NCBI GenBank assembly: GCA_022661535.1
Contig: JAKULF010000013.1
Span: 682,001 to 746,000 of the forward strand
DNA length: 64,000 bases
Reading direction: 5' to 3'
Source of the DNA: Eutypa lata
Lineage: Eukaryota > Ascomycota > Sordariomycetes > Xylariales > Diatrypaceae
Each line of letters starts with the position of its first letter. The first letter of the stretch is position 1. The translations under genes and the position numbers were made by a program. Shown here piece after piece: positions 24,099-35,618 of this stretch. The notes under the pieces are model-generated. The model was not told the origin of the DNA, made no database searches, and saw only the letters and a program-made list of their open reading frames with translations.

Positions 24099-26452
24099 CT
24101 ACAGCGCTACACAGCGACCAGTCAGTACTATTACCTCTCTATTTGTCTAGATATCCCTAGCATGGTGCGCACAACCGTATCTCGCGGCATTCAACCAGTG
24201 CCTACATCGTGGAAGTAGTAGGATTGATTAATACTCTAAGTTGTACTGCGACTCTAACAGAAGATCGTGAACTCCATCATCGTCATTCCTCACCTTGCGA
24301 CAAGGGTCGACCCATGCGCTTCCCTCACCTGTAGAGGTAAACTTGATTCTAGAAAACGCGCTGACCATCTTGTTTTAGCAGTCCATTCGAAGCCAGCCGA
24401 CCGCGCCCTCCGATACCTAACGATTGAAATGCGACACAGTACAGAGTTCTCGTGGAAAATCTACCCCGTTGACTGCAATACGCCCTCCGAACCGAAGTTC
24501 ATCTATCCTCCATCTTCCATCCTCTTCATGTTACACATCAACAACTTGCGAAATACCCCAGCTTGCGAGATAGCCCAGCTCTGTTACAGAAACTTGATCC
24601 GCTAGTAATCATCACCATGTAACTTCACCTACAGAAATCAAGTCATACACTCCACGCAATAGCCCTACAATCACCATGCTCTACTATGTTTCTATTACAG
24701 TCGCCAAAACAATAACATGAGCCCGAGACTATCCTAGCAATCATTTCCAATCCCGAGATGTTGGCCCCCTCACCCTAGAGCAAGAGAGGTACGAGAACCG
24801 AGGAAGAACATATGCCACGATGAACAATTAATATCTAGACACGTGTTGAATCACCTCATCACGAACTCCTACTCAAATTAGTTATGAATCAGCCTTTTCC
24901 TGCTTTGGCTTGCCATTTTTTGCCATTGGTAGTCAACTATGGAACACAGCACAGGTAAACTACGGTAGGTCCGTGGGAAGAGCCCCAGAGCCCCGAAGAC
25001 TGTGGCATGTACGAATCACAGGACATCATCGGGCTATCCATAATCTTCAATTCACCTATTGGTCACAGTCATCGAACATAGGATGAAGAGTACATTCCAT
25101 AGCGGCTAGCTGCACAGCCCCCACCCCCTGCGAAGTTCAGTCACATGTACCCTTTTTGTCACTATCCCCCAAATCCCCCAATCGAGTGACCTTGATGAGC
25201 GTTTTAGTTACATGACCCACCAAGTCACACGGTTTGTCTCCACCCGGAGCCGGATGTGGATGCATCTACTGCCCTTGCATAGGTCTCCGGGTTTGCAGAT
25301 CATTAGGTAAGGCAAGGCTAACAGGGAAATTACTCAATTCGGTATAGACGAGGCTACTGAACTGCAGGCCAACATATCGAGGAGTCTTGATCCCATCTTC
25401 ACGCATTTAATATAGAGGTGGTAAGCATTTTCTTTGCTACCGCGTGGGAGAGTACCCACCGAGGTCAACTACATCGGCCACGCACTGTGGAGCTGCTCAG
25501 CCAGGAGCAAGATGTCTAATCGTATAGCGATAAGGGGTAAAAGGGGAAGGCACGACCACGGGAAGGAGCAACCACGAGGTAATACCGGGAGTTTTCTAAC
25601 CTCAAATAAATTTTCATATTCGATTAAAAATATTTAATCGTACTCTTTTCCTCCCCAAATATCTTTCATATTTGAACCCAAATTATTACCCGTCTTTGAA
25701 TGGAGTATAATCCTTTTATATTTCTTACTCCATTACATCCTCTTTTTGCAAGATATTTCCACCGGTTATCTCTTTTAAAGAACGTAGCCAATATCCCGTC
25801 ATTCTCTAGATACCAAGCAGGCATTCCACCCACGTCTAGGTAGGTAAGTCAAAGTTGTGAGGTCATTATCTTGGGTCTCGTTCCTACCATTTCTACTACA
25901 ACCTGAAATCCTTCTCCCACCAACTTCATTCTTTCTTTCCTACCACTACTTCAAACAACCTCACCTATTCCTTTATTCCATAATTCACGGCACCTATCAT
26001 CGGAATATCGTCTTTTAAACGAAACTTTCACACAAAATATCATTTCTCACCTTTGTAGTACAGAAACGACTACGTAGCCGTTTCTGCCAGACCGATTACA
26101 TAGACTTCTCACCAACCGGCGCGATTACGGATAACCATTTTTCAGGTAATTGGAATTTTCTAGGGAATCTGGGGCTATTCTAGGCACTATATCGCTCCTG
26201 CCATCCCAAGTGGGTTGTTGCAGTGCTCTACCGACTACGTAATCATTTTTACCACCCAGAAAGGACACCAAGTACCGATCCTTCCTCTTCTTTATACTAA
26301 TACATCTGAAATATGCAGCCCTGACTACACATCACACCTTCGGGCCACGCTACTCAAGTACTTTTACAAACATCCAGAAAGGATCCCCTTTCACCTCGTA
26401 CTTGCCCTATTTCATACTTGATCTTGGCCTTGGGTAAGTTATTCACATCTAC

Positions 26453-26554
26453 TACATAGTCCTCCCACCCAACCCTGTTACATAGTTCCCCCACTCAGCA
26501 TTCTACATAATTCTTCCACTCAGACTCCTACATAGTTCTCCCACTCAACCCTCC
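26453..26554 (+). repeat. Four tandem copies of a 25-26 bp unit
   Basis: Units start at 26453, 26479, 26504 and 26529, each beginning TACATA and containing a CCCACTCA or CCCACCCA core. The copies differ from each other at several bases. Confidence 0.85.
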
Positions 26555-27377
26555 TTTCCATTGATCCTAGATGTTGCTACCATACGGTGCAAAGTGATCA
26601 TCTATGATATCTTCAAGTTATTTCTCTCTCAGTTGAAGACGCATTTCATTAACTGCATAGTCATTCCTGGTCATCAGGGTCTTTCTCCATAGACACATTG
26701 CAGGTGAGTCGTGAATCAGCTATCTACCAGCACTGCCCCCTTCTCCCTTCCTCCTCTACATTCACCTTTGGATACCCAGCAGCAAAAAAAAAACCATCCG
26801 AACTTCTGTGAAGTACCTGGGTCACAAGCATCCATGCATATGACTGCAGTTTGTTTGGCTCCTTCCCACATAGTGAAGTGCAGTCTCTCATGCCCTACTA
26901 CTAAAACTTACCACTGCTGGTGAATACACAACCTCCCACAAACCCACACCATCTACCTAACCATCATTACCATCTCCACTACCACTCATAACCACCACCA
27001 CTCATAACCACTACCACTCATATTTCCATTCCACTTCCTCAAACTCTTTCTCAAAGTCTTCTTCCAAGTCTCTTCCTACTATCAATCATCATACACTCAA
27101 TCATCATACACACATACACTTTTGTGACTGCCTCTACCTCATTGGCGTTCTTCACACCCGCCTCGACTGAGTCATCAACCCGGGAAGGAGCACCCGTAAC
27201 CGTGCCTTCCAGTTCTATCACTTACATACATACATGCACCATCTTCTTGACGTCTCGACCTCTCATAGTCGGCCAACTCCAAATCGTACACTTTATTAAT
27301 TCATCACCAACCTTACAGACTTTTATATATCTACTCTCTCACTGGCGACGCTATAGTCTTCTATATCAATTGACTAT

Positions 27378-27437
27378 ATCGGCGATGTCCCCCCTATAAT
27401 CGGCGACTTCCCCCCTATATCAATCGGCGACGTTCTG
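27378..27437 (+). repeat. Tandem ATCGGCGA(C/T) repeat
   Basis: Three units beginning ATCGGCGA start at 27378, 27399 and 27423. The first two continue into a run of C followed by CTATA; the third is partial. Confidence 0.8.
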
Positions 27438-28445
27438 AACCCTGCGATCTTCACGATTGCCATTAATGTTGGTGGCTTGCCTTCATATTCGGAATATTCT
27501 TAACTCTTAGACTTCTTCGCCTTATTATCATTACCCCATGCTGCCGTGCATCTCGGACTTCATCTCCTACTTCAATTACTATTAGGGACATCCACTCCTT
27601 ACAGTCATTACCGATATCTGCTTTTACTTTTTTTCCATTCCGCCGAATATATAACGACTTATTCTAGGCCTTGGCTTTCACCACTTATTATTATTCAATT
27701 CAGACCTCCAGTCATACTCCCTTCAGTTGGCGCCCATTGTCGCCATCGATATTATAGTCTCTGCAAGCAAACCTCCTAGTGCCAGCCCTATAAGCGTTGG
27801 TTACGGTCACGAGAACAGTCATATCACATTGTCTGCTGTGGTCACAACCTATCTGGGCTTATACTAGATCCCATCCCGCTCATTCTATATCAATCGATTT
27901 AGCGGAGCCATCTCGAGGCTACTCCTTACTACTGCAAGTTAATATCTCCTAATATATTTATAAACCTGAACTCTTCATTTCCTTGCCCATCACTCAACAA
28001 GATCTAAATTTTCATACCATCTACTCTTATCTACCCTCCTTGGTCTATCTTTTTCATTGCGAGCTTTCTGTATCTAACTATTCACATAGCTTCTTCAATT
28101 TACACTTACTATTTCGGTTGCGGTTCTTTTCCAGCTCTTTACAGGTCATCAGACTACTTAACGTTACTACGAACAATATTCTTATCTTGCCTCGTCCTTC
28201 TTATACTCCGACGACACTATCGCCGATTCAACCCCTTTATAGTCTGTAGGCTATATCACGAGACTTCTCCTTTCTACAATAGAACGTCATTCTCACTAGC
28301 ACAAGCTTTGTAGCAGGTAATTTGCATATTTTATTTAATAAAATCGTTACGTCCTGTTCAGAATCTACTCCCCGCTACTGATAGCAGAACTAAAAGAACC
28401 CCTACTATCTCTATCTCATTTTCCAATTATAAACCACTAACAACC

Positions 28446-28472
28446 ATGTCTCTTCCAGTGCCTTTTCGGTGA
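28446..28472 (+). promoter_or_regulatory. Short upstream ORF before the Gln-rich gene
   Basis: An eight-codon ORF (MSLPVPFR, then TGA) starts in a good context (CAACCATG) and ends 67 bases before the chosen main start at 28540. If the leader is transcribed here it could lower or condition translation of the main ORF. Whether it lies in the mRNA cannot be seen from the sequence. Confidence 0.45.
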
Positions 28473-28539
28473 TTTTGAGTTCTTTTTGGGTTTCCCAAGC
28501 TCCTCAAGTCACCCAACGCGTTGTCTTTCACCGCCGAAA

Positions 28540-30425
28540 ATGGATCCTTTGATGAACCTGGATCCCACCTTGCCCAGCATGGAGTATCAGAGTGAGAATC
28601 AGGGAGAAAACAATAGATGGGGTGATGAGTATGGGTTCAACCAAGGCAACGCCGCAGGTACATCTCAACAGTCACCATTCCCTACACACTCCTACACGAA
28701 TCTATCACCGGCTGGCCGTTCCCGTACCGCCACGGAGTCGGAGCCTGTTGCTGAAACGGCGAGTCAAGACCCCATTGATTTTGAGGAGTTCTTTGATTTT
28801 GAGGCATACAATCCATCACCAGCTCTTGCTCTTCCTGATTCTTCCACTAGTCGTCCCGTGCAAGTTCGTTCTTTTCCAACTCCTGAAACTAATAACGGAC
28901 CGTCATCAGCTCAAGCACCTGTCGCCGATAATGCGGTAGATTTCGACCGATTAGTCCGCGGACAAAGTCAGTGGCCGTTCCCTGGAGACGCTATGGACTT
29001 GTCGCAGTTCGCATCGGCTCCTCAGACGAGCCAACCGATGCCAGGCCTTGGCGCACAGCCTATGCAGCAGAATGCGTGGACAAACCAGGGGCACCAGGCG
29101 CTCCAGAACTATCCGCCATTCCAGAGCTACCCGGCGCTCCAGAGCCACCAGCCACTGCAGAGCTACAACTACCAGCCGCCTCAAAGCCACCAGTCGCCCC
29201 AGGGCTATCCGTCACTGCAACAAACCCCGTTTCCACAACAGAGCCCATTGACACAGTACAACTACAATGCAAGTCTGCAGGGCAACACGAGTCTCCAGAG
29301 CAATGCTAGTCTGCAAAGCAATGCAAGTCTCCAGAACAACGCAAACCTGCAGAACAACATAAGTCCGCAGAACAACACGAATCCGTCCTACAACATGATG
29401 CCGAACCCGGGATTCTCTTCTTACGGTAATAACACCCCCTCTTTACCACAGGGAAATTTAGGAATGGCTTTAACGGCAAACAATACGACTCCTTCTCTCA
29501 CCGCGCCTGTTGCCCCAGTAAACCCAGGGGTTAAAGATCCGTTCCAAGAGGATTCCAGGACGGGAACCTTCCAAGGCTATGCTAAAAATGCCGCGCAAGG
29601 TAGAAGGCTTTATGAGCGGTATCTCGAGCAATATAATATCCATGCTAAAAGCCTCGATGGATATCCTAGCGACGATGAGGGCCAACGCAAGCTCGTTACT
29701 GAGGCAATTAATGCTATAATGGATTACGAGAATAGTAACGAAGCAAAGAAAATGAAGGACGCCCTTAAGGACGCTACTAAGAATAGCCGTCTTCGAAAGG
29801 ATACCGGCTATAATCGAGTAACGACAAAACGATGGAGCGACGTGGAGTTGGAGATCATGGGCTGGAAGTTGCTGGTAAATGCTTCCCCTTATAACAAAGA
29901 ATATATTGATAACTAATTATTTTCCTTACAGGAGGCTTGCAAGGATGCCCAGATGGGAAAATGCCGAGTCCATGATTATTGGGGAGACAACCGGCTTTCA
30001 GAACGTGAGAACCACGATACGTTTACGTCCCGGTGGGAAGGCCTCCTCGAGCTGCTGAGGGTAGGAATTTGTCCATTCTTTACCAATTCTTACTAACAAA
30101 TGCAATATGTAGGTGTCCAAGACCTCGGTGAATTCGCTATTTGATACCCCATTTGTGTCCAGACTTGCTTGGAATACCAAAGGTGAAACCCAGGTATGCT
30201 CTCTCATTCTTTTCATTCCGCCTTCAATTTCCTCTTATGTACGGATTCTAACAAAACACATAGCGTAAAGAGGTCAACGAGGCTGGAAACAAGAGAAAGA
30301 AAGAGATAATTGAGGCCAACCGGCCCAAGAAGAAGAAACCCAGGCAGAAAGAAACTGAGCAGGAGTATCATGAGGAGGAAGAGGAGGAGCAGGAAGCTCG
30401 ACCAAAGCGTCGACGCGCTACCTAG
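28540..30425 (+). CDS. Gln/Asn-rich protein with conserved C-terminal half and basic tail
   Basis: Four exons, all split at phase 0: 28540-29874, 29932-30060, 30113-30193 and 30264-30425, giving 568 residues. Introns are 57, 52 and 70 bp, each with a CTAA(C/T)-type branch point. I chose ATG 28540 (context CGAAAATGG) because no in-frame ATG lies upstream. Residues 1 to about 185 are acidic, Ser/Pro-rich and disordered. Residues 185-285 are a Gln/Asn/Tyr-rich tract with SLQ(S/N)N-type hexapeptide repeats. Residues 332 to about 513 look folded and conserved (FQGYAKNAAQGRRLYERYL, RWSDVELEIMGWKLLEACKD). The last exon (516-568) is Lys/Arg/Glu-rich with KRKK and KRRR clusters resembling nuclear signals. 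I do not recognise a named domain. A nuclear, possibly transcription- or chromatin-related role is inferred from composition only. Confidence 0.85.
29266..29394 (+). repeat. In-frame hexapeptide-coding repeat in the Gln-rich gene
   Basis: About seven degenerate 18-bp units code SLQGNT, SLQSNA, SLQSNA, SLQNNA, NLQNNI, SPQNNT and so on, within residues 243-285. Divergence between units is mostly at third positions or conservative, as expected for a coding repeat that can expand or contract. Confidence 0.85.
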
Positions 30426-30639
30426 ATAAATCTCTTCCCTACCAACAACTGTCAATGACGGTCAATTTATTACAGGAGACCTGCACCAGAACATCGCCGC
30501 CAGTGTATTCTCCACGGAGAGTGCAATATCATAGCGGGCACCACAACTCTAGTCCATTTAACCAGGACTGGCTTGCTAGCATCCCGATGATGCAACAACA
30601 ACATTGCTTTATTTATTATCATTACTTCCCGCGGCCATA

Positions 30640-30730
30640 GCGGGTTAACGGAGGGGGGGTTAGGGATCGAACCCCAGAGAAGGAGCCTGAGTATTATTAC
30701 CGGCTACCATTGCTTACTTGTACCTTATCA
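30640..30730 (-). other. tRNA-like (B-box) sequence, possible SINE relic
   Basis: The minus strand at 30675-30661 reads GGGGTTCGATCCCTA, an exact match to the RNA polymerase III B-box core GGTTCGATCC. Upstream there is no good acceptor or D stem, so it does not fold as a tRNA. Downstream on that strand lies a tail with AATAAATAAAG. It may come from a tRNA-derived SINE or be chance. Confidence 0.3.
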
Positions 30731-33475
30731 AGATAGAGAGAGGCCTTTAGGTCCATTAGAATTATTGCATTTCCACCAATAAAATATCCTTAAATCCAAT
30801 TCGATATTTGCAATTGCAAATTCTTGTCTACATTTATTTAATTTCGAATAAGTGTTTCGTCGACACCTCGACATAAAGCGATATTAAAATTAAAGCGATG
30901 CGATTCCAAATTAGGCAAGTGCGAAAATGTTAAGCGCGGTGGAACCCATCCCCACGCTTAAATCCTGGGGTAAAATCTTAATAATAATCTAAATACCGGG
31001 GATTAATACTCGGCTATCTATTTGCCAAGAGTTCGGGAATATAATTAATTAAGGGCCTGTTAGGATTGTGTTAATAATACATTCATGGAGTCTAGAATCG
31101 TGTCTCTGATAGGATGTAGGGTCTGGAAGTGGACAGTGCCAGCCAATCAAACGTCGTAGAGGTCAGAGTGACAATGCGACGACCACGGTATTGATAGTCT
31201 GGAATCTGACCTCCTAGACTTTCTAGTAGGAAGACAATGGGGTAGTCGATCTTTTTATGCCACGCAAGCCAGTCGTTTTGCTAACCAGCCATTCAGCCAA
31301 GGCCCAAAACCACACCTTCTCTTCCGACGACGACAAGGTTCGCAATATTTCATCATAGTCGCCTATGCATCTCTTCTAGTAATCAACGGTCAGGCCATCT
31401 ACTTATCCAGCTATTCTTCCTCTTCCTACTCAACGACCCATTTCTCTTTTCACCGGACGACCTACCTCTCTCTCTCCATCTAGTTAGGTACTTCACAAGC
31501 CAATTATGCATTCTGCTCGACGAGCTCTCTATTCACTCAACCAAACGGTCTATCCACATATCTACTCAACGGTCCAAGTCTCTACCCCTCTTTCTTTCCT
31601 CTACGAGCACTTTCTCTCCTCACTCGGCGAACCATATGCTGACTCGGCGCCATTGCAGTCCTATTCGCTGATATCTTCTACGTACGAAGACGGCATCAAT
31701 CTCTCTGCTAAGTCGTTGGGCACCATATACCTGGGGAGACATTTTCTCTCCAGTTACTTGCTTGTCAAAATACTGATACCGGGAATCGCAAAAGCCTGAG
31801 GCCGCACCCCACGATGACGAGTTCACTAGTCCTACAAGCTTCCAGATCCGTTGCCGCAACAGCTCAGCCCAACAGCTTAGCGGAGAAAAGGTCCAACAGC
31901 GCAACAAGTCAGCCCATACAACCACGGCGTCGATCACATAGGTGCAGGCCATCCTCCCTCCTCGAATCTCACAAGCCCTCAGAACGATCGTAGCAGCAAT
32001 TCGGCCGTTCGTCAGCGTAGCAGCTCGAGAGTTACAACCATCCTACCCTCCCATATTTCAGTACAGTTGCACCGGCAACCCAGCAGCTAAATAACACCGC
32101 AATACGACTATATAACGTTATTGCCACTAGAGCAATAACGGTTCCGTTTTTACAGCGCAAGAGTAGTAGCAACAGCAACCACTCGAGAATAGGACGCCCA
32201 AGCATCTCGTTCATGGAACGTATACATCCGCCGTCGGTCAGAAACAAGAATAATACGTACTTATAAACAGGTCTACAGCTACGGAAGTATCACACGGGGA
32301 ATGGAGCCAAATGTTGTTGGCTGCAGGATAGCTGCAAAGGACAGCCAACACACCAACACTTGGAGGCCATGCGACGATCTCAGGAATGCATAGATGCCTA
32401 ATACGAGCCAACAGCTGTCATCAGCGGCTAGGATGGCAAAAGGATATTACAGAAACGTACCTTTATTGTGTGCATAAAATTAGACGACCCTACGAGCCGT
32501 ACAGAGCCGACAGAAGGACCTCATGGACTTTAAGGTCAAAGAAAATTCTTCGTTGAATAGAGCCTCAGTTCCAAGCCTTCACACCCTTGTCACAGGAAGG
32601 CTCATCTCCGAATCTATCGTCTACAGTAAAAACAACTTCAAAGCTCGTCAAATCAACCGCATTCGTCGCACCCCGGTCACAAAATAAACCCTTGAGCAAG
32701 TTACAAAGCGTCAAGGAAAAGATGGAAGGGAAGATAAAGACAAACGGGATATTAATTATACGTTTTCGGTTTTCTATACTCGACGGGATTACCTTAAGCT
32801 AGTTAGCCACACGTGCCATAACGGTGCTTCGTTGAAGGCAAGCCGGTGCCACGGCTAACTAGGGAGGAGCCTCTCTACCAAAATCAAGCTGTACACAATC
32901 TTCACGTGTTCTTTAGGATATAAATATATAGATTACGCTATAAAGTATAAACCTCCGTTTTGCAGTGAGAGCTAATTAGGACGCTTCGTTAACAAGGTGC
33001 CGGAGACCTATATAAAGGGTGCTTCACCTCTTTGAGTTGTACTGAAGCAAGCGTTAATGTTCATATCTATTCACCCCAATATCTGTTCCTTTCCTTTGAC
33101 TGTATGACACACGTTCACCTGGCAATACGTTCCTGTACCTCAAGCAAAATATGAACACAAAGCACCAGCAACAGGGACGTTGTAGTTCGATGAAGATACT
33201 AACAGTATTGACTTGGCGGTTTAAAGTAAATAAAATTTATATCATTTATTGTTGGGAGCATAGTAATGAGGCAGTAACCACTATAGCCGTCCGCCGTCAG
33301 CTAACATATCCTCTGGTGATGTGGCAGACATGGCTGTTGTTTCTTTCCTAGGCATATTACAACCTTCGTCAGGAGGCGTTAGTTGAATACCACGTGCTTT
33401 TCTAAGATTCAAATTTCGTTGGGTTTGATATCAGACACGAGGTCGGGAACAGGCTCGGTAATCAAGTCGCCTCTT

Positions 33476-33509
33476 CCACGGGGACGTCTCTGCCACGGGG
33501 ACGTCTCTG
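33476..33509 (+). repeat. Perfect 17-bp tandem duplication
   Basis: Two exact copies of CCACGGGGACGTCTCTG. Confidence 0.95.
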
Positions 33510-33840
33510 CCGGTTAGTTTATAGTGGGAGGGCAACTGTAGATCAGCAGGAGTTGCTTTGACTGAAACTGATTGGGAATGAAATAGCTATATATTACAAG
33601 CGTTCCAGCGAGTCATCATGTCAATTCAATAGCTCAATGTCACTAACCAAGTCTCACGGTCGTAGCCGTCATACTGTATTGCCAGTCTGTTAATTTTCCG
33701 GTTCTATATGCTAATATTGACGGAGCAGTCAATACTATGCTGGCCGTCTGACGCTTCCACATGTTTGACTTCAAGTTTGAGAACTATGTACGCAGAATTT
33801 TGCGTCTTCGGATTTAGCATTAGCATTTAACTCGCTAAAA

Positions 33841-33852
33841 AACGACGTCGTT
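33841..33852 (+). other. Perfect 12-bp palindrome
   Basis: AACGACGTCGTT is self-complementary and is followed at once by ATAACGATGGTGCTATAAC, which also has internal symmetry. It lies in AT-rich intergenic DNA. It could be a dimeric-factor site or chance. Confidence 0.4.
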
Positions 33853-34108
33853 ATAACGATGGTGCTATAACAGTGTATATATACTCAATTGTGACAGTAG
33901 TATATATGTTTAATACAAGACATTAGCTAGGTGTGTTTCGTTCCCAAACGTGGTACTTGAAAAACAAAGTCGTATCTACGTTAAGACGCCCGCCCGTCCA
34001 AGGTATTCCCCAAGTGAATTCATTATTTACACCTGACAGTGTTTTCATTACCGCAAACATCCCAAAAGAACAAGGCTTTTTAAAAATCAAGTCGTTAATA
34101 TTATGTTT

Positions 34109-35618
34109 TCAGACGGGATCGCGTGCGACCTCCACCTCCTGTGTGATCTGCGTCGTAGCCGTGATGCCTCCCCAGCTGATGTTTTTGTTACTATTATTGT
34201 TGCCGGGCCTCTTCTCATCCGACGAACGCGACGAGCGGCCACCACTACTCCATATTGAACCCTGAGACTTGGTACCACTGGATACCTCGACATTATAGGT
34301 ACTATTGTTGTTCAACCTATCCTCGTTCTCGGACGGCCTAGCATGGCTGCTCGCGATCCCGCTACCACTACCAGCCCCATCGAACAAATCGCTCGTGCTA
34401 TCGGAATCCTTGATGGTCTGGGTCTGGGTCTGCGTTGACATCACCGCGGTCCGTGCCCGCGACTGCGACTGAGTCCAGGTCCGGGCCGAGGGCAGCTCGG
34501 TGCCACCGCCGTGGGAGCGGGAGTGCGAGTGCGGGTAGGGAAAGTGGTACGGGTTCTGAGATCCGGTGCCGTGGACGACGTTACCACCACTCCGCCGAGG
34601 TGTGATCGAGGCAAAGAGGTTCGGCGTGATCTTGACCAGTAGGGGTCGCAGGGTGGGCAGGCATGACACCGTTACGCCGATCGAGAGTTCCAAGAACGAC
34701 CAGATCGCGGCGTCCACATTGTCCCACGTCGGGTCGTCGGTTTCGGCGGCTACGCTGAGGGTGCGCAGACGTAGGATCGAGATTATGCAGCCGCTATGGT
34801 TCATTAGTTAATTAAAAAAAAAATGGTTGGTCAAACGAGGCGGCTTCGATAGATCCATAAGGAAGGAGCGAATGGGGGAAACGGGGTGGCGGCTTACAAG
34901 AATCCGAGACAAAAGATACCCATCAGCATGATTTTCTGCGGCTTTCGCAACTGGAGGCTAGATATCACGGGCAAGGGCATGCTGAAGACTAGGAAATCGG
35001 TAACGAGGTTTATTGTCGCGTTGAGATACCACACGACAAGCTGGTTGATACATCTCCCTTCGATGCTGTCGTCCCAGAACGAGGCGACAGGGACACAAAT
35101 CAGCGCCAGGAGGAACGTCGCCGTGATGGCCCAGCACCCCTCGAATATCAGCCCGATGAGGGTCAGTTTCTGCATCATCGCCACGGCGAAGATGCGGCGG
35201 TACTGCAACAGGATCGAGATCTTGAGGAAGCACATGCCGACGCTGTAGATGACGATGCTGGCGTAGAAGACCTTCATGTAGGGGAAGTATTCGGCTTCAT
35301 CTTGCAACCACGAATGCCGGCCGAGTCCCCATTTGGTTTCTAGTGATTAAGAAGATTATCAGTTAGCATCATTTCCTTCCATTCCTTTTCCGTCTGTAAG
35401 TCGAACGTACCTAGTCCAATAAGAATCGCCTCGGTAATGATCATAACCTGGGCGCAGACAATGAATACATCCTCGTAGCTAAATAATTGCAGAATACGCG
35501 TCCGTGTAAAACACCGCAATAGCACCACGCATAATGATATCACAGACCCGGCTATTAGAATAGCAGTAATCTTGCCGACCTGTGACTCGTCGTCGATTGC
35601 TGAGCCCTTCCCCGCCAT
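34109..35618 (-). CDS. Seven-transmembrane Pth11/SAT4-type membrane protein
   Basis: Three exons on the minus strand: 35618-35411, 35339-34898 and 34793-34109, giving 444 residues. Introns are 71 and 104 bp, with GTACGT and GTAAGC donors and CTAAC/ACTAA branch points. ATG 35618 is the first in-frame ATG. Seven hydrophobic helices are visible, near residues 17-36, 50-69, 93-113, 127-151, 170-195, 206-225 and 243-264. Family marks include FWD...G-C (157-166), N180...TD184...MPLP and a K-P-QK-IMLMGIF stretch, as in the fungal rhodopsin-like (SAT4/Pth11-related) proteins. No extracellular CFEM domain precedes helix 1. The C-terminal 170 or so residues are a Ser/Gly/Asn/Thr-rich tail, expected in the cytosol. 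The family is usually described as plasma-membrane receptor-like proteins; the ligand is unknown. Confidence 0.92.

Larger units (their letters stand above)
19241..25599. other. Intergenic, no gene seen
   Basis: Only short, unpatterned ORFs and small tandem repeats (22375-22422, 24057-24098). Parts next to 19.24 kb may belong to the same dead retroelement, but I could not recognise gag, protease or integrase. Confidence 0.5.
25600..28445 (+). promoter_or_regulatory. Long G-poor, C/T-rich upstream region of the Gln-rich gene
   Basis: For almost 3 kb the plus strand is rich in C and T and visibly short of G, unlike the neighbouring DNA. The stretch contains several short tandem repeats (26453-26554, 27378-27437) and many CCACCA/ACTCAT runs. 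C/T-rich leaders are common in filamentous fungi, but this one is very long. It ends at the start of the gene at 28540, so a long 5' leader or promoter of that gene is the natural reading. No protein-coding gene is visible in it. Confidence 0.45.
30426..34108. other. Intergenic, AT-rich relic zone
   Basis: Just after the Gln-rich gene is a likely 3' untranslated region with TTTATTTATTA near 30610. From about 30.72 to 31.08 kb, and again near 32.9-33.05 and 33.8-34.1 kb, the DNA is strongly A/T-rich. A 97-codon ATG ORF at 31506-31799 has no recognisable pattern. Confidence 0.5.

Noticed and set aside
24267..24605. 112-codon plus-strand ORF
   Set aside because: Non-ATG start and no recognisable domain; not distinguishable from chance.
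28486..28539. Upstream extension of the Gln-rich protein
   Set aside because: It needs a TTG start; the first in-frame ATG at 28540 has a good context.
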